Made by a program: the position numbers and the translations under genes
The notes under the pieces: generated by a model
What the model was told of the DNA's origin: nothing
The model's database searches: none
What the model saw: only the letters and a program-made list of their open reading frames with translations
Assembly (NCBI GenBank): GCA_023055355.1
Contig: JALJCS010000001.1
Location: 25,977,881 to 26,041,880, forward strand
Direction: 5' to 3'
DNA from: Agelaius tricolor
Lineage: Eukaryota > Chordata > Aves > Passeriformes > Icteridae
Length of the DNA stretch: 64,000 nucleotides
Shown: piece after piece, positions 29,401 through 37,997 of the stretch
How positions within the stretch are numbered: position 1 is the stretch's first letter
Layout of the letters: each line of letters begins with the position of its first letter

Positions 29401-32400
29401 TTCCAGTAGCTTCCCAATTATATCAGAGTTCCCATTAAGTTTGATTTTTAGATCTGGAGAGCCTGAAACAAGGGCAGCCAGTGCTGAATTAGTCCAAATA
29501 ACAAGAATTCTAGACAAAGATGTTGCCACACTGGGTTCTTTTAACCTTTTAAAAAGAACAAACACAAAAAAAATTCATTATCTTCATTTATCAGTATTTT
29601 TAAAAAACACATTTTGTATTTCAGAATAACTATTCATCACATTCATTTACCTTACATGAAAACAGATTAGGAGACTCAACCCATTCATGGAGGAAAAGGA
29701 ATGAACACAGAAGTGATCAACTGGATGTTGCCAAATACATGCTTAGTTAGCTGATGTGCTATTAAGTGGTTGCAGCTAAACCCCCTAACAATGGGGAAAA
29801 GAAACCACACAAGCCCCACAACAATAACAGAAAAAAATTTACTATGCACCTGCTAACATTTGAGCAGCATTATGTTGTTGCATGCTTCTTGAAAATGTAA
29901 GGAAAAATTTTCATTGCCATATAAAACCATCAGAACTGAGTATCCTATGTGCAAAAACAAGATCACAAAACTCATCTCCAAGGCACAATCAAAGGCTGAA
30001 CTGAATACACATTTTAATCTCCAATCCAATACTGCTGGTGGGCCCTTAGATGCAAGCAGCCAGAAAAAAAAAAAAAACAACAACTAAAACTCATATTATT
30101 TCAAGTATTCCACACACTGGCACGCTTTGCTTTCCTCTGAACTTTCAGAAGGAGAGGACGTGATATCCTGAAACTGAAGTTTATCTGTCTACATAAGAAC
30201 TGATACTGACACACCTTACCATAAGGGAATTATAAATTTATCCCATTCATGTTAGAAAACAAAATCTTAGCATGCAAGAAAAAAAACTGAAACTTAGAAC
30301 TACATATGCAACATCATTATATTTTTCAAATTTACAGAGTTTTCATGAATATATTAAAAAGATTGCATTTTTGACAGAATCTAGTATCATTACACTGAAA
30401 ACATCAGAGATATTCCACCAGGACCACAGGAGTCATGCAAAAATAAAGTTAGAAAACATGAAACAACACAAAACACAAACTTACTCTGAACTCAATGACA
30501 ACAAGACTGATGCAATATCTAACAATAGTTTCTCTCCATTTTCACCCATGCTGCCATTTTTCCAATCCAGCATAGCCAGTGCTCCATGGCAAAGGAAGAG
30601 CAGGACTGAGCCCGGGAGTTCTGCCGTGCACAGAACCCCACAGTTCCTCAGGAACCACGCTGGCACACCTGAGTGTTCCACTGTCCCAAGGAGCAAGCCA
30701 CTGATCTGGAACACCAAAACACACCCATTACAGCACCTCAGCACAGCAGAAAACCTGTTAAGCATAGCTTAGAAGGTCTGAAGAAATTTCTTGTAAATAG
30801 TGTGGTTGTCACATTCCAAACCCAAGTCTTAGGACTTCATATAGCAAGGAGAGAAGAAAGGATTACACTCCAGCTAAGGACTGATAGAGAGGCTGGCAAG
30901 CCCTGGTATCAGCAAAAGCCTCCAGAAAACACTGATAGCACAGGGTAACAACACCATGATACTGCACAGTCTTCAGCCAAGAAATACACTTACCAATGAA
31001 GGTAATTCCTCAACTGGCTCATACATAGCTCTGGTGAAGAGAATAACAGCCAGTCCTGAGGTAGTCTGAACAGTCTGCAGGAGCGTTGCTACACAGAGAG
31101 ATATTGTACATTAGAATGCAGCAAACACTGAGTGCTAGAACTGTGTGGCCAAATTATAAAATATGGCATTGAATTTTGCTAGGCTACTTGTAGTTAGTTG
31201 TATCATCACAAATCTGCAGTGCCCACTTGGATAGCAAATATTAATAACTTTTTCCTCCAATGTAATAAGAAATTGCTGTATCTTTAACAGAAGAAAACAC
31301 AGGACTGCCCACTAAGGCAAGGAGGGCTGTGGCAGAGACTACTGACATGTTAAATTCTACTACATAAAAACATCTGTATGAAAAGAAAACACTATCAGTT
31401 ATGGTGTGCCCATAAATAGTTCTGACAGCATATTTCATAGAGGTGTAGATATTTCTAGTAGGCACAGACATTTGGTGACTCTCAAAAGCATTTCTTTTAG
31501 TTTTTGAATTATTAATAATAGCATTAATCTTGGTATTTGTAGTGGGACAAGTTAAACTGTACATTCTAAAACTGCCATCTACAAATCATGCAAATCATTC
31601 AGCTCACCAAAAACCCAAACACTGCTCCTACTCCAATTAATCTCAGTAGTTCAATTTCCATGCAAGCTAAACTACGTCTTTATACCTACAGGTTGCTTAC
31701 TACAAAGACAACAGGTTAATGAAAACATTAGGGTTTTAATGTTATTAAACTTACCATCCATTAGGAAGTTTGTGCAACTTTTCAGTAAACTACACATACT
31801 TTGCCAAACAAAAGATTCACTGTCTTTCCAAAGACTTCCCTGGATATTTTCTTGCAATTTCTGTATAAGCATCATTGAAACTTTAATGGCTATCAGTAAA
31901 TCGTGCATCAGCTGAGTCTGAACAATACGATTTCCATGATTCTTTCTGTGGAAAAAAAAAGACACAAGCAAGCACACAAAAAACAAATTAAAACCATTCT
32001 TCACCATCCCCAGAGAACCACATTCTGCCAACTTTAAACAGAATTAATGGTAAAAACTAATGTATTGCTTGAGTTGATCAGATATGTAACTACAGGAAAA
32101 CAAGGAGAAGACTCAAGGGTAGTTTGTTAAAATGAAGTTAACAAATGAAAATGACAAATTGTGCTATATTTTCTGCAGGTTCCTGTGACAAACTTTCATT
32201 CACGTCATTCTGCCTGAGCAGAACTGAACTTTACCAGAAACTTGCCAAAAAGGCCAACATAATGCAGTGCTGGTCTTTTCTAATTTTTCAAGTAGTTCCT
32301 CCATGTATGAAGGACATTTCTATGATGTGACTTTCTTCCAACATGAAGGCAGAAAGTATCTAAACTTTCAGTGTAGAAAGCACTTCATTAAGTGCCCTTC

Positions 32401-35400
32401 TCCTCTCAGTTCAGAATGAGAGACCACAATGAAGCTGCTTCACTTAATGAAATGCTGGAAAATGTCAAGTATACCAACACTGAATTAAACACTCATGAAA
32501 GAGTTTTACTCTACCTGAATTTTACATTTATTAATTACACTCTTTAGCCACAATTCAGATGGCAAAACCTTAACTCAAAGGCCTCCCTTAGTAGTAGCTC
32601 TAAAAGTATCAGTGCATTACCTCTCTTATATTACTATATTGCCACAAAAGAAAAGAATCAATCAGTTTTTATTTAAAATCTGCATCACTGTAAAATGATA
32701 TTTCTATCTCTCATCCATGTATGGCTACCAAAGTGATATTTTAAACCAAACCAAAGTATCTTGCAAGAGTGAAATAAAACCAGATAAAACAGAGCCATCT
32801 ATTGAATTCACTTGCCTGTTTTCTTCCTGTATGTCAAGCAGCAACTTCTGCAGAAACTGAAGAACTAGTGAAAATAATTATGGTATAAATTTACTTACAA
32901 GAGAAATAGAACAGAAAATTTCCAGCAAAGCCATCACACATACATCTCAATACATCACACATACTCAGCTACAATGAAAAGTTACCCATACAGTGGTGAT
33001 TCTTGCATTCCACCAACAAATTAAACTGGTATTTCAGTACAGACAAACACAAGCAATGCTAAATCAAAATCTCAAACTGTTTTGCAACAACCTGGTACAA
33101 AACAAGTTTCCAATCCACTTGGCCTAATCTGTGAGATATTGACTCTCCCTACCACAATTGCTCACTGCTACCTAGATTTGTATCAGAGTTGCCCAGTAAA
33201 GTAAAATTGAGCAAAACTGACCCCTGGAAATTAAAGGTATGAATCAGTCTTGTCTTTCACAAAAAAGTACCATATAAGGGTACTCGTTTTTTGAAAACTA
33301 GCCAGGAGGAAATCGGATCTGATAGATCTTCATGCCTGATTCATGTCACTTCTCCACACACAGCCCTCCCCCAGTAACGTGCAGTGAAGCATATTTTACT
33401 ATAAATGTGACTTTACCTTCTTCAAACAGGTTCTTAATACAGGCTCTACCTAGAGGAAAGAAAATACATTTTAAGTGCTGAGTACTAGCCAGCACTATTT
33501 ATTTTACATAACTGCCAACATCACTACCAGGTGTGACACCAGTGCTGAGCAAGTTTAACCAGAGGAACATTTGATGTCACTGTACCTAAGCTGAAGTCCT
33601 CCATACAGGAAGCAAGGTTGTCCAGCACTCTTCTGTACAAATACACATCTGTGGTTTTCAGCTCTTCCCGAAGGCAGCACACAAAGCTTTGCACAGCTGG
33701 CACCATCAGATGTCCAGGAAGACCGTTCAGTGAACTGCAACATGTATAAACAACACATTTAGCTTGGTTTTCCTGAGGTGTTGGAACATCCACTGCACCA
33801 AAATCCATGTTAGCTAGAACTCCAATACACAGATATTGTATCCTGCATGAAAACATCATCTGTTTTAAAATTAACATGCACATTCTCAGTTTGCAGCTAG
33901 AAAACCTGTCAGAGGGGTGCACAGCTTTGGAGTGGCTGCAACCAAATCCAGGATGGAAGCCCTGCATCTCAGTGGGATAGTGAATGATTTCAGACAAAGA
34001 AAGGAAGGCAGCTCAGCATCAGATCTTAAAAAATGCTGAGGCTATAAAAAATTCATTAAAGAAATACAGCAATAATTGTGCAATAAAAAAAAAAATTGCA
34101 ATAAAAATAGGCACAAGAAACCACAATTTAGTTAGGATTCCTCTGAACCATCTTCTGTTGACAAAGCTGAGATTTTGTGTTTTAAATTTCTATTCTAACA
34201 CTGGACTTTAAAGTTCAAACTGCTAATTACACACTATGTTGTCTTTCCAATACTAAAATGGGCCAAAACAATGCTTCACTTTGAAGTTATCCAATGATAT
34301 GTTATTTATAATTAAGATTTTTAACTTAGAAAGAAAAACTCCACATATGAACATATTAAGTACTGCAAATTTTCATAATTAAGTTACAGCAATTTATAGT
34401 GAATGACAAATTACTGACTTAGAGATAAGAAAAACATTAAAAAAAAAATGAAGGCTAACTACTCAATCTTTTACCTTGCTAATACTTTCTTCAAAGGATT
34501 CTTTGCACCCAGTGAAAAGTACGTCTCCCCCAAAACATCCAAACAAGCTTTAACCATGGGATCACCTGCAGAGTTCTGATCCATCTGCTTCACCAGCGGC
34601 ATAATCTATAATCAAAGGAACACATGATGAACAAAAAACTCTTGATAAATCATTTTTAACAGTGGCAGACCTCCCTCTCAAGCATATGGCACAAAACTGT
34701 CTCCCTCTTTACCATTCCCCCTTGAGTTTCAAGTTCAAATAATGTTCCAAGAACACTTCTAAAAACAAAAATCCATACAATATAGTAAACTTAGTGTCCC
34801 TTGCCTTGCACCATTTTCAGGTACTGTGACCCTTGCTAATTAAGTACTAGAACTGCATTTCTACCTGATGCATGTGCAACTGCTTTTCCTGTGTTTCCAG
34901 GAAGGTAGAAAACATTAGGAGATCATTTTAGAGCTGTATTTGCCATTAACAGTGCACAGGACATGCTCTCAGTTACCAAAAGCCACACTAACAACAGTGA
35001 AACTCTACCTGTTTAATACACTGGATCTGCTGGATGCCATTTCTCAGCTCTGCACAGTGCACAAGCAGAGATGCCAGATTTTGCTCTTCAGCCTTTGAAA
35101 ACCCTACATTTAGAAGAAGAGGATCTTTTTATAAAGTCATTACAACAAGCAATATAAATAACACATCATTTATAAGAAGAAGAAATGACTGCTTGATTCT
35201 TAGGGGTTTTTCCAGTTCCAGTAAACCTACTGATGCCACAAACCCTTAAGTCTCCTAACACCTTAACATTTTCTTTTTTTCCCTAACAAATGTAAAAAAA
35301 ATCAGTTTCACTGGAACACAATAGTGAGGGACCTCTGGGGGTCATCTGGTGCAAGCCCACTGCTCAAATATGTTCACCTGGAGCTGCCTGCCCAGGACCA

Positions 35401-36489
35401 CGGCCAGGTGGCTTCGGAATACCTCCAAGGCTGGAGACTCCCCAACTCCCTATTGAAGCTGTGCCTGTCCTCAGTCACCCTCACATTAAAAAAGTGTTTC
35501 CTTTCACATTAAAAAATATGTTTCGAGGGAATCTTTAGTGTTTCAGTTTGTGCCATGCCTTCCTGTCCTATCACTATTCAGCACAGAAGAAATGCTGGCT
35601 CTGCCTCCCATATGTCCTCTCTTCAGGTATTTTTTACACATTGCTAAGATCCCCCAGAGCCTTCTCTTCACCAGGCCAAAGAGTCCCAGCTCTCTCAGCC
35701 TTCCCTCACAGGAGGTATGCTCCAGGCCCTTCATCATCTTAGCCCTTAGCTGGAGTCTCTCCAGCATGTCCATATTAGTCTTGGACTGGGGAGGCAAGAA
35801 CTGGATCAGCAATCCAGGTGGGGCCTCACCAGTGCTCCCTCATAATAACTTTAGTTTATAAATCTTGTATTACTTCTTTTTCAGTTTTTTTACAGTAAAT
35901 GTCACTGGAAGCTTCCTTCATCAAACAAAAAAAAAAATCCCCACAATAGAAAACACCATTTGAACAGTAGCTTTAAAACAAATTAACTACAGAAAACACA
36001 AAGACTGGAAAAGTGACCTCCAGAGAACCCTTCCAACCTCAATCATTCTGTGACTCTTGGAAATTCAGGGTTATCCCACATATTAAGGCTAACACATCAG
36101 ATATCACTGAATTACAGGCCTGCAAGTAGGATTAAAAATAGGACCTTTTACTACCTTCACACCGCAAATAAAACAAAGTGAAGAGTTTTCAAACCAAAGC
36201 CACAATGCTCTAAAGGATTTTTTTTGACTCTGCCAAGGTAAGAAGTCATTGACATTACACAACAAAAACAAACCACAGCAGAGCAAACACACCTAAAACT
36301 CACAAAACAAAACCACTAGAAATAAAACATAACAAGCAAAAAACCAGATCAATTTCAGTAACTACTCAAAGACAAGAGAAATACATTAGTTCAGAAAAAA
36401 GCACCCTACTTACTCTGAAGTTTTTCAAGCTGATGATGATCAAGAAAGAATGCATCCACCTGAATTTCCTTCTTCTTCTTTAAAACCAT
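2399..36489 (-). CDS. THADA: THADA (THADA armadillo repeat containing), 5' two thirds, 25 coding exons
   Basis: Seen: 25 exons on the minus strand with consensus splice sites join in a single open frame of 1,269 codons plus two bases, and intron phases agree at every junction. The translation matches my recollection of human THADA almost throughout (for example [60 protein letters not shown]). The ATG at 36489 has A at -3 and G at +4, and an in-frame TAA lies nine bases upstream in the same exon. Known: THADA is a large armadillo/HEAT-repeat protein containing the DUF2428 domain, about 1,950 residues in human. It is related to yeast Trm732, which assists Trm7 in 2'-O-methylation of tRNA position 32, and human THADA is linked to FTSJ1 in the same way. 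Drosophila THADA binds the SERCA calcium pump. The human locus is broken in thyroid adenomas and associated with type 2 diabetes. By analogy DUF2428 should fall around residues 930-1250 here. The C-terminal third lies beyond the left edge. No frameshift or premature stop is seen, so the gene looks functional. Confidence 0.97.
3146..3268 (-). CDS. THADA: THADA coding exon 24 (residues 1199-1239)
   Basis: It encodes [20 protein letters not shown] and ends at [12 protein letters not shown]. The acceptor is ccacag|GTTCA and the donor GGCA|GTAAGT. It is nearly identical to human [20 protein letters not shown]. Confidence 0.96.
4376..4489 (-). CDS. THADA: THADA coding exon 23 (residues 1161-1198)
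   Basis: It encodes [20 protein letters not shown] and ends at NESLSVIPQ. The acceptor is ctatag|GCTTT and the donor CACAG|GTAAAA. It is a phase 0/0 exon, 38 codons, and its first ten residues are identical to human. Confidence 0.95.
5917..5945. repeat. tandem 12-mer ctgtacagtaca, two full copies plus a partial
   Basis: Two exact copies of the 12-mer at 5917-5928 and 5929-5940 are followed by ctgtg. The unit is partly self-complementary (tgtaca, gtac). Confidence 0.85.
7175..7307 (-). CDS. THADA: THADA coding exon 22 (residues 1117-1160)
   Basis: It encodes [20 protein letters not shown] and ends at [13 protein letters not shown]. The acceptor is gatgtag|ATGT and the donor TACAG|GTACCA. The stretch [18 protein letters not shown] is highly conserved, a DUF2428 hallmark. 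Confidence 0.96.
10331..10400. repeat. dispersed repeat, copy 1 of 2
   Basis: It shares gaaacaaaattttccagat, atataggtgcactgagaagg and gtttgag with copy 2 at 13156, same orientation, about 2.8 kb apart. The family is not recognised. Confidence 0.8.
13156..13230. repeat. dispersed repeat, copy 2 of 2
   Basis: It is the same unit as 10331-10400 with a few substitutions and a short insertion after gtttgag. Both end near a gcaaagcaga or gcgaagcaga motif. Confidence 0.8.
14488..14597 (-). CDS. THADA: THADA coding exon 21 (residues 1080-1115)
   Basis: It encodes [20 protein letters not shown] and ends at VQLTEMLS. The acceptor is ttttag|GTTAAA and the donor TCCAG|GTAGAG. It aligns with human [20 protein letters not shown]. 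It is isolated between two multi-kilobase introns. Confidence 0.96.
14598..18584. other. 4-kb THADA intron
   Basis: This is AT-rich intronic sequence with only the short CR1 piece at 17332. No conserved coding segment is seen. Confidence 0.6.
17332..17402 (-). mobile_element. short CR1 LINE 3'-end fragment
   Basis: It contains the avian CR1 3' end in reverse (tagaatcacag, then gagctggaagggacccacaa, then atccaactcc). It is truncated to about 70 bases within a THADA intron. Confidence 0.7.
18585..18742 (-). CDS. THADA: THADA coding exon 20 (residues 1028-1079)
   Basis: It encodes [20 protein letters not shown] and ends at SEGLITVEQ. The acceptor is ttaag|GCAAAG and the donor ACAG|GTAGGG. The CCWRSMKEV core, inside DUF2428, is identical to human. 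Confidence 0.96.
18950..19230. promoter_or_regulatory. intronic GC-rich island with CTCF-like site
   Basis: This is an isolated GC- and CpG-rich stretch in the THADA intron between the exons at 18585 and 20256, set in AT-rich sequence. At 19134-19153 it carries TGCCGCCACCTGGTGGCCAC, close to the reverse-strand CTCF consensus. It may be an insulator or an alternative promoter. No exon is recognised in it. Confidence 0.6.
19694..20097 (+). mobile_element. solo LTR, endogenous retroviral type, in THADA intron
   Basis: This 404-bp element starts TGTGGGGGTGTTCACAGGGG and ends TGTAACA. It is flanked by gtttat and gttttt, a plausible 6-bp target duplication with one mismatch. I associate this LTR type with passerine genomes. 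There are no internal retroviral genes, so it is a recombined solo LTR. It lies opposite to THADA transcription. Confidence 0.82.
20256..20414 (-). CDS. THADA: THADA coding exon 19 (residues 975-1026)
   Basis: It encodes [20 protein letters not shown] and ends at [10 protein letters not shown]. The acceptor is gtgcag|AAAG and the donor GAGAG|GTAAAT. The second half is poorly conserved with human and probably forms a flexible charged linker. Confidence 0.93.
20818..20954 (-). CDS. THADA: THADA coding exon 18 (residues 929-973)
   Basis: It encodes [20 protein letters not shown] and ends at [13 protein letters not shown]. The acceptor is ttaag|TAAC and the donor [30 protein letters not shown] is a THADA signature near the start of the DUF2428 region. 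Confidence 0.96.
21324..21459 (-). CDS. THADA: THADA coding exon 17 (residues 884-927)
   Basis: It encodes [20 protein letters not shown] and ends at [12 protein letters not shown]. The acceptor is ttttag|TTATC and the donor [25 protein letters not shown] is conserved with human. Confidence 0.95.
22838..23048 (-). CDS. THADA: THADA coding exon 16 (residues 813-882)
   Basis: It encodes [20 protein letters not shown] and continues with [14 protein letters not shown] to VEKNTLA. The acceptor is tctag|GGTTC and the donor [30 protein letters not shown] is identical to human. Confidence 0.96.
23899..24047 (-). CDS. THADA: THADA coding exon 15 (residues 764-812)
   Basis: It encodes [19 protein letters not shown] and continues through [19 protein letters not shown]. 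The acceptor is gaacag|GCCAGG and the donor TTACAG|GTATGA. A second AG ten bases in (cacaag) was rejected because only the upstream one joins in frame with the preceding Gly codon. Confidence 0.92.
25479..25602 (-). CDS. THADA: THADA coding exon 14 (residues 722-762)
   Basis: It encodes [20 protein letters not shown] and ends at [11 protein letters not shown]. The acceptor is ccccag|GATT and the donor AAAAG|GTAAGA. It matches human SICNSLFEALFPGSSYSTRF. Confidence 0.95.
26512..26634 (-). CDS. THADA: THADA coding exon 13 (residues 681-721)
   Basis: It encodes [17 protein letters not shown] and ends at PLRILQQYK. The acceptor is taacag|TTATT and the donor AAA|GTAAGT. It is a phase 0/0 exon, 41 codons. 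The lysine-rich middle is shorter than the human linker. Confidence 0.94.
27799..27954 (-). CDS. THADA: THADA coding exon 12 (residues 629-680)
   Basis: It encodes [20 protein letters not shown] and continues through EEMQLIQFF to [12 protein letters not shown]. The acceptor is tttcag|GTTTG and the donor AAAG|GTAATT. It is a phase 0/0 exon, 52 codons. Confidence 0.95.
28096..28247 (-). CDS. THADA: THADA coding exon 11 (residues 579-628)
   Basis: It encodes [20 protein letters not shown] and ends at [11 protein letters not shown]. The acceptor is tttag|GCTC and the donor CCAG|GTAAAG. It aligns with human [20 protein letters not shown] and IKQGLIHQHCQ. Confidence 0.95.
28854..29545 (-). CDS. 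THADA: THADA large coding exon, 692 bases (residues 348-577)
   Basis: This is the longest exon of the gene in the window. It encodes 230 residues from [14 protein letters not shown] to [13 protein letters not shown]. It includes [54 protein letters not shown] and [15 protein letters not shown], all strongly conserved with human. The acceptor is taaaag|GTTAAA and the donor CTGG|GTAAGA. The helical repeat pattern fits the armadillo/HEAT fold. Confidence 0.97.
30485..30705 (-). CDS. THADA: THADA coding exon 9 (residues 274-346)
   Basis: It encodes [18 protein letters not shown] and continues to [18 protein letters not shown] and VLLSLSS. The acceptor is ttccag|ATCAG and the donor TCAGA|GTAAGT (phase 2). 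The segment LAMLDW.NGSMG is nearly identical to human. Confidence 0.95.
30994..31088 (-). CDS. THADA: THADA coding exon 8 (residues 243-273)
   Basis: It encodes [17 protein letters not shown] and ends at EPVEELPSL. The acceptor is tgtag|CAACG and the donor TTG|GTAAGTG. It aligns with human LLQTVQSTSGLAIILFIK. Confidence 0.95.
31755..31945 (-). CDS. THADA: THADA coding exon 7 (residues 179-241)
   Basis: It encodes [17 protein letters not shown] and continues through [20 protein letters not shown] to CTNFLMD. The acceptor is tccacag|AAAG and the donor GATG|GTAAGT. It is close to human NHIIQTQLMNDLLVGIRVSMMLVQK. Confidence 0.95.
32816..32864 (-). CDS. THADA: THADA 49-base exon with GC donor (residues 163-177)
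   Basis: It encodes [15 protein letters not shown]. The acceptor is actag|TTCTT. The donor reads AACAG|GCAAGTG, a GC rather than GT site with otherwise perfect complementarity to U1. No GT donor nearby keeps the frame with the next exon, where AG|A makes the conserved Arg (human EENRKCAG). Confidence 0.92.
33417..33449 (-). CDS. THADA: THADA 33-base micro-exon (residues 152-161)
   Basis: This very short exon of 33 bases encodes [10 protein letters not shown], with a split codon at each end (Gly before, Val after). The acceptor is ctctag|GTAGAG and the donor GAAG|GTAAAG. It aligns with human GRASVNNLLKNV. Leaving it out would keep the reading frame, so skipped isoforms are possible. Confidence 0.9.
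33586..33734 (-). CDS. THADA: THADA coding exon 4 (residues 102-150)
   Basis: It encodes [17 protein letters not shown] and ends at ASCMEDFSL. The region [15 protein letters not shown] aligns with human QEELNTTDLYSYRKV. The acceptor is tgcag|TTCA and the donor TTAG|GTACAG, and 149 bases keep the frame. Confidence 0.94.
34475..34605 (-). CDS. THADA: THADA coding exon 3 (residues 58-100)
   Basis: It encodes [16 protein letters not shown] and continues to [11 protein letters not shown]. The acceptor is tatag|ATT and the donor GCAAG|GTAAAA. It ends in phase 2, and a Ser codon is completed by the next exon. NPLKKVLAS is conserved with human. Confidence 0.94.
35009..35103 (-). CDS. THADA: THADA coding exon 2 (residues 26-57)
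   Basis: It encodes [16 protein letters not shown] and ends at IQQIQCIKQ. The acceptor is tgtag|GG and the donor CAG|GTAGAG. Two leading bases complete an Arg codon begun in the preceding exon. An alternative AG 18 bases downstream (ttttcaaag) would break the frame, so the upstream acceptor was chosen. Confidence 0.93.
35305..35850 (-). mobile_element. CR1 LINE fragment in THADA intron
   Basis: About 540 bases match the reverse of the CR1 3' region: gacctctgggggtcatctgg near the low end, then cctccaaggctggagactcc, ccaggccaaagagtcccagc and gcccttagctggagtctctc. The open frames inside are remnants with no full-length reverse transcriptase. Confidence 0.8.
36010..36062 (+). mobile_element. tiny CR1 3'-end fragment
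   Basis: The text gacctccagagaacccttcc followed by aacctcaatcattctgtgac is the sense-strand CR1 3' terminus, about 50 bases. Confidence 0.6.
36414..36489 (-). CDS. THADA: THADA first coding exon (residues 1-25)
   Basis: It encodes a lysine-rich start [16 protein letters not shown] and ends in phase 1 at CAGA|GTAAGT. The exon's upstream acceptor (AAGCAG) puts its 5' end near 36509, leaving about 20 bases of 5' UTR. The in-frame TAA in that UTR decides the start codon. Human THADA begins in a similar way (MGVKKKKEMQV), which supports the same initiation site. Confidence 0.95.
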
Positions 36490-37059
36490 TTTAGCTGATT
36501 AAGAAATGCCTGCTTAAAAAACAAATAACAAACAAAACAAAAAATCAAAACAACAGGTCACATGGTTTTAAAAACATAATTACAAACATTTCCTACAATA
36601 ATGGTCTTTTCATTGTCCTACTGTCTTGAAATGTTTGTTGCATTATCTGTGCAATTTTTCTCAAGGAAATAGCTCTCTTTGATTTACCAACTTCAGCTAT
36701 TTCCAGCATTTCATCCAAACTTCACCCAAACTTCACGATGCAAATGGAAGCAATAGAAAAGGGGAACTGCTGTACACATGACACACTGTCTCACTGAGAT
36801 TTCACTGCACTTGTTACATCGTTTGTGGCATGACCCTGGATCACCATTTGGAAACATCATACAGAATCGAGGAATTAATGCCACAAAACTTCCCTTGCTC
36901 AGTTTTGCTGTTCAAAACTCATTCAGCTTGTAATAACGCCAAATAAGAACTGTGAAGCAAACCGACCAACTCTGCTATTATGGATGTTACAAATAGCAAG
37001 GTCTTATTTGAATGGCAGTGGTGATTTAGTATGTGCTACAGTGTCACTGACTCGAAAGC

Positions 37060-37380
37060 GCGTTATTATGGAACAGCTGAGGTCGGAAGGGGCCTTTGGA
37101 GCTCATCTGGACCAACCTCCTGCTAAAGCTGGGCCACCTGGAGCCAGCCAGCCAGGCACATGTTGTCCCGGTGCCTTTCGAATGCTTCCAAGCATGGAGA
37201 CTCTCCGGCCCAGCTGTGCCAGTGCTCGGCCACCTTCACGCCACACCTGGCGCTTCTCAGAGACCCGCCGTGTTTCAGTCTGTACCCACGGCCCCCTGCC
37301 CTGCCACCGGGCACCACGGAATGGAGCCGGGCCACGTTTTGTCAGCACCTCCTCTGCACACACTGATGAGCTCCGGGAAG
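37060..37380 (-). mobile_element. CR1 LINE fragment bordering the THADA CpG island
   Basis: It begins ttatggaacagctgaggtcg and continues with ggaccaacctcctgctaaag and gcttccaagcatggagactc, the reverse of the CR1 3' region. It abuts the CpG island on the THADA intron side. A 328-residue open frame that runs from it into the island is not a gene. Confidence 0.72.
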
Positions 37381-37514
37381 CTCTCCAGATCCCCTCTCCC
37401 GCCCCACCTGTGGGCCCAACGCGGCCGCCCCCCGCGCCTCCGGCCGCTCAGAGCAGACCGGAGCCGGCCCGCCCGGCCTCAGAGGTGGCGGCGGCCGGGC
37501 CCCGCTGCCGCTCC

Positions 37515-37517
<3 letters not shown>

Positions 37518-37546
<29 letters not shown>
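37518..37546. repeat. 29-base homopolymeric C tract
   Basis: An uninterrupted C run lies inside the THADA CpG island and reads as poly-G on the THADA sense strand. It is G-quadruplex prone and likely length-polymorphic. Its exact length may be unreliable in the assembly. Confidence 0.9.
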
Positions 37547-37762
37547 GCCCGAACAGCCCCGCGCCCACGGCGGCACCGAGCGCTCGCATGGACCCCGAGC
37601 CGGGCCGGGCCACGCCGCCTCCGGCACCCGCCCGGGGCCTCCCTCCCGCCGGCGGCAGCGAGGGCCCGGAGCACAGCGGCGCCCGCCTGGAAAAGCGGCT
37701 GCACACAGAGCGCCACAGCAGCAGGCAGGGGAAGCACCGGTGCAACGCCACCCGCCCCTTAC

Positions 37763-37860
37763 CCCCGCAGGCCCTCACCCGCGGCGCCGCGTCCCTTCCC
37801 GGCGCCCACTCCCCGCCCCACCACGTGCCGGCCGCCGCCAACCGCGGCGCGCCCCGCCCC
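37763..37860 (-). other. THADA: candidate non-coding first exon of THADA
   Basis: A good minus-strand donor, GGGG|GTAAGGGG, sits at 37762 inside the CpG island. The first coding exon (acceptor near 36510) needs a 5' partner from here. The 5' boundary (TSS) cannot be fixed from sequence and 37860 is nominal. This is inference. Confidence 0.35.
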
Positions 37861-37997
37861 GCAGCGGCGCCGCCTCACGCCGGGAGCGCTCGGGGGGCCG
37901 CTGGTGCCGGAGCTGCTGCGCGGCGGGGCCGCAGCGGCTGCCGCCTTTCCGTGGCAAATACTTGTCCTAACTAAAAGATGAACCTGCGTGAGGCACC

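Larger units (their letters stand above)
20415..36413. other. remaining THADA introns between listed exons
   Basis: Introns of roughly 150 to 1,430 bases separate the exons listed individually. Apart from the CR1 copies at 35305-35850 and 36010-36062, I see only AT-rich sequence, pyrimidine-rich stretches (for example 26800-27340) and homopolymer runs (for example poly-T near 26140). No nested gene is recognised. Confidence 0.55.
37380..37970 (-). promoter_or_regulatory. CpG island, THADA promoter
   Basis: This is a stretch of very high GC with dense CpG, sharply unlike the AT-rich flanks, lying about 1 kb upstream of the THADA start codon. It carries a CACGTG E-box (near 37822), several GC boxes and a 29-base C run. 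Long open frames across it on both strands (Pro/Arg/Ala-rich) are composition artefacts. CR1 fragments lie directly on each side. Confidence 0.8.

Noticed and set aside
35538..35861. 107-residue open frame
   Set aside because: It lies entirely inside a CR1 fragment, antisense to the element.
36984..37974. Open frames of 328 and 292 residues on the plus strand
   Set aside because: They run from a CR1 fragment into a CpG island and are Pro/Arg/Ala-rich with a poly-Pro stretch from the C run. They reflect composition, not a gene.
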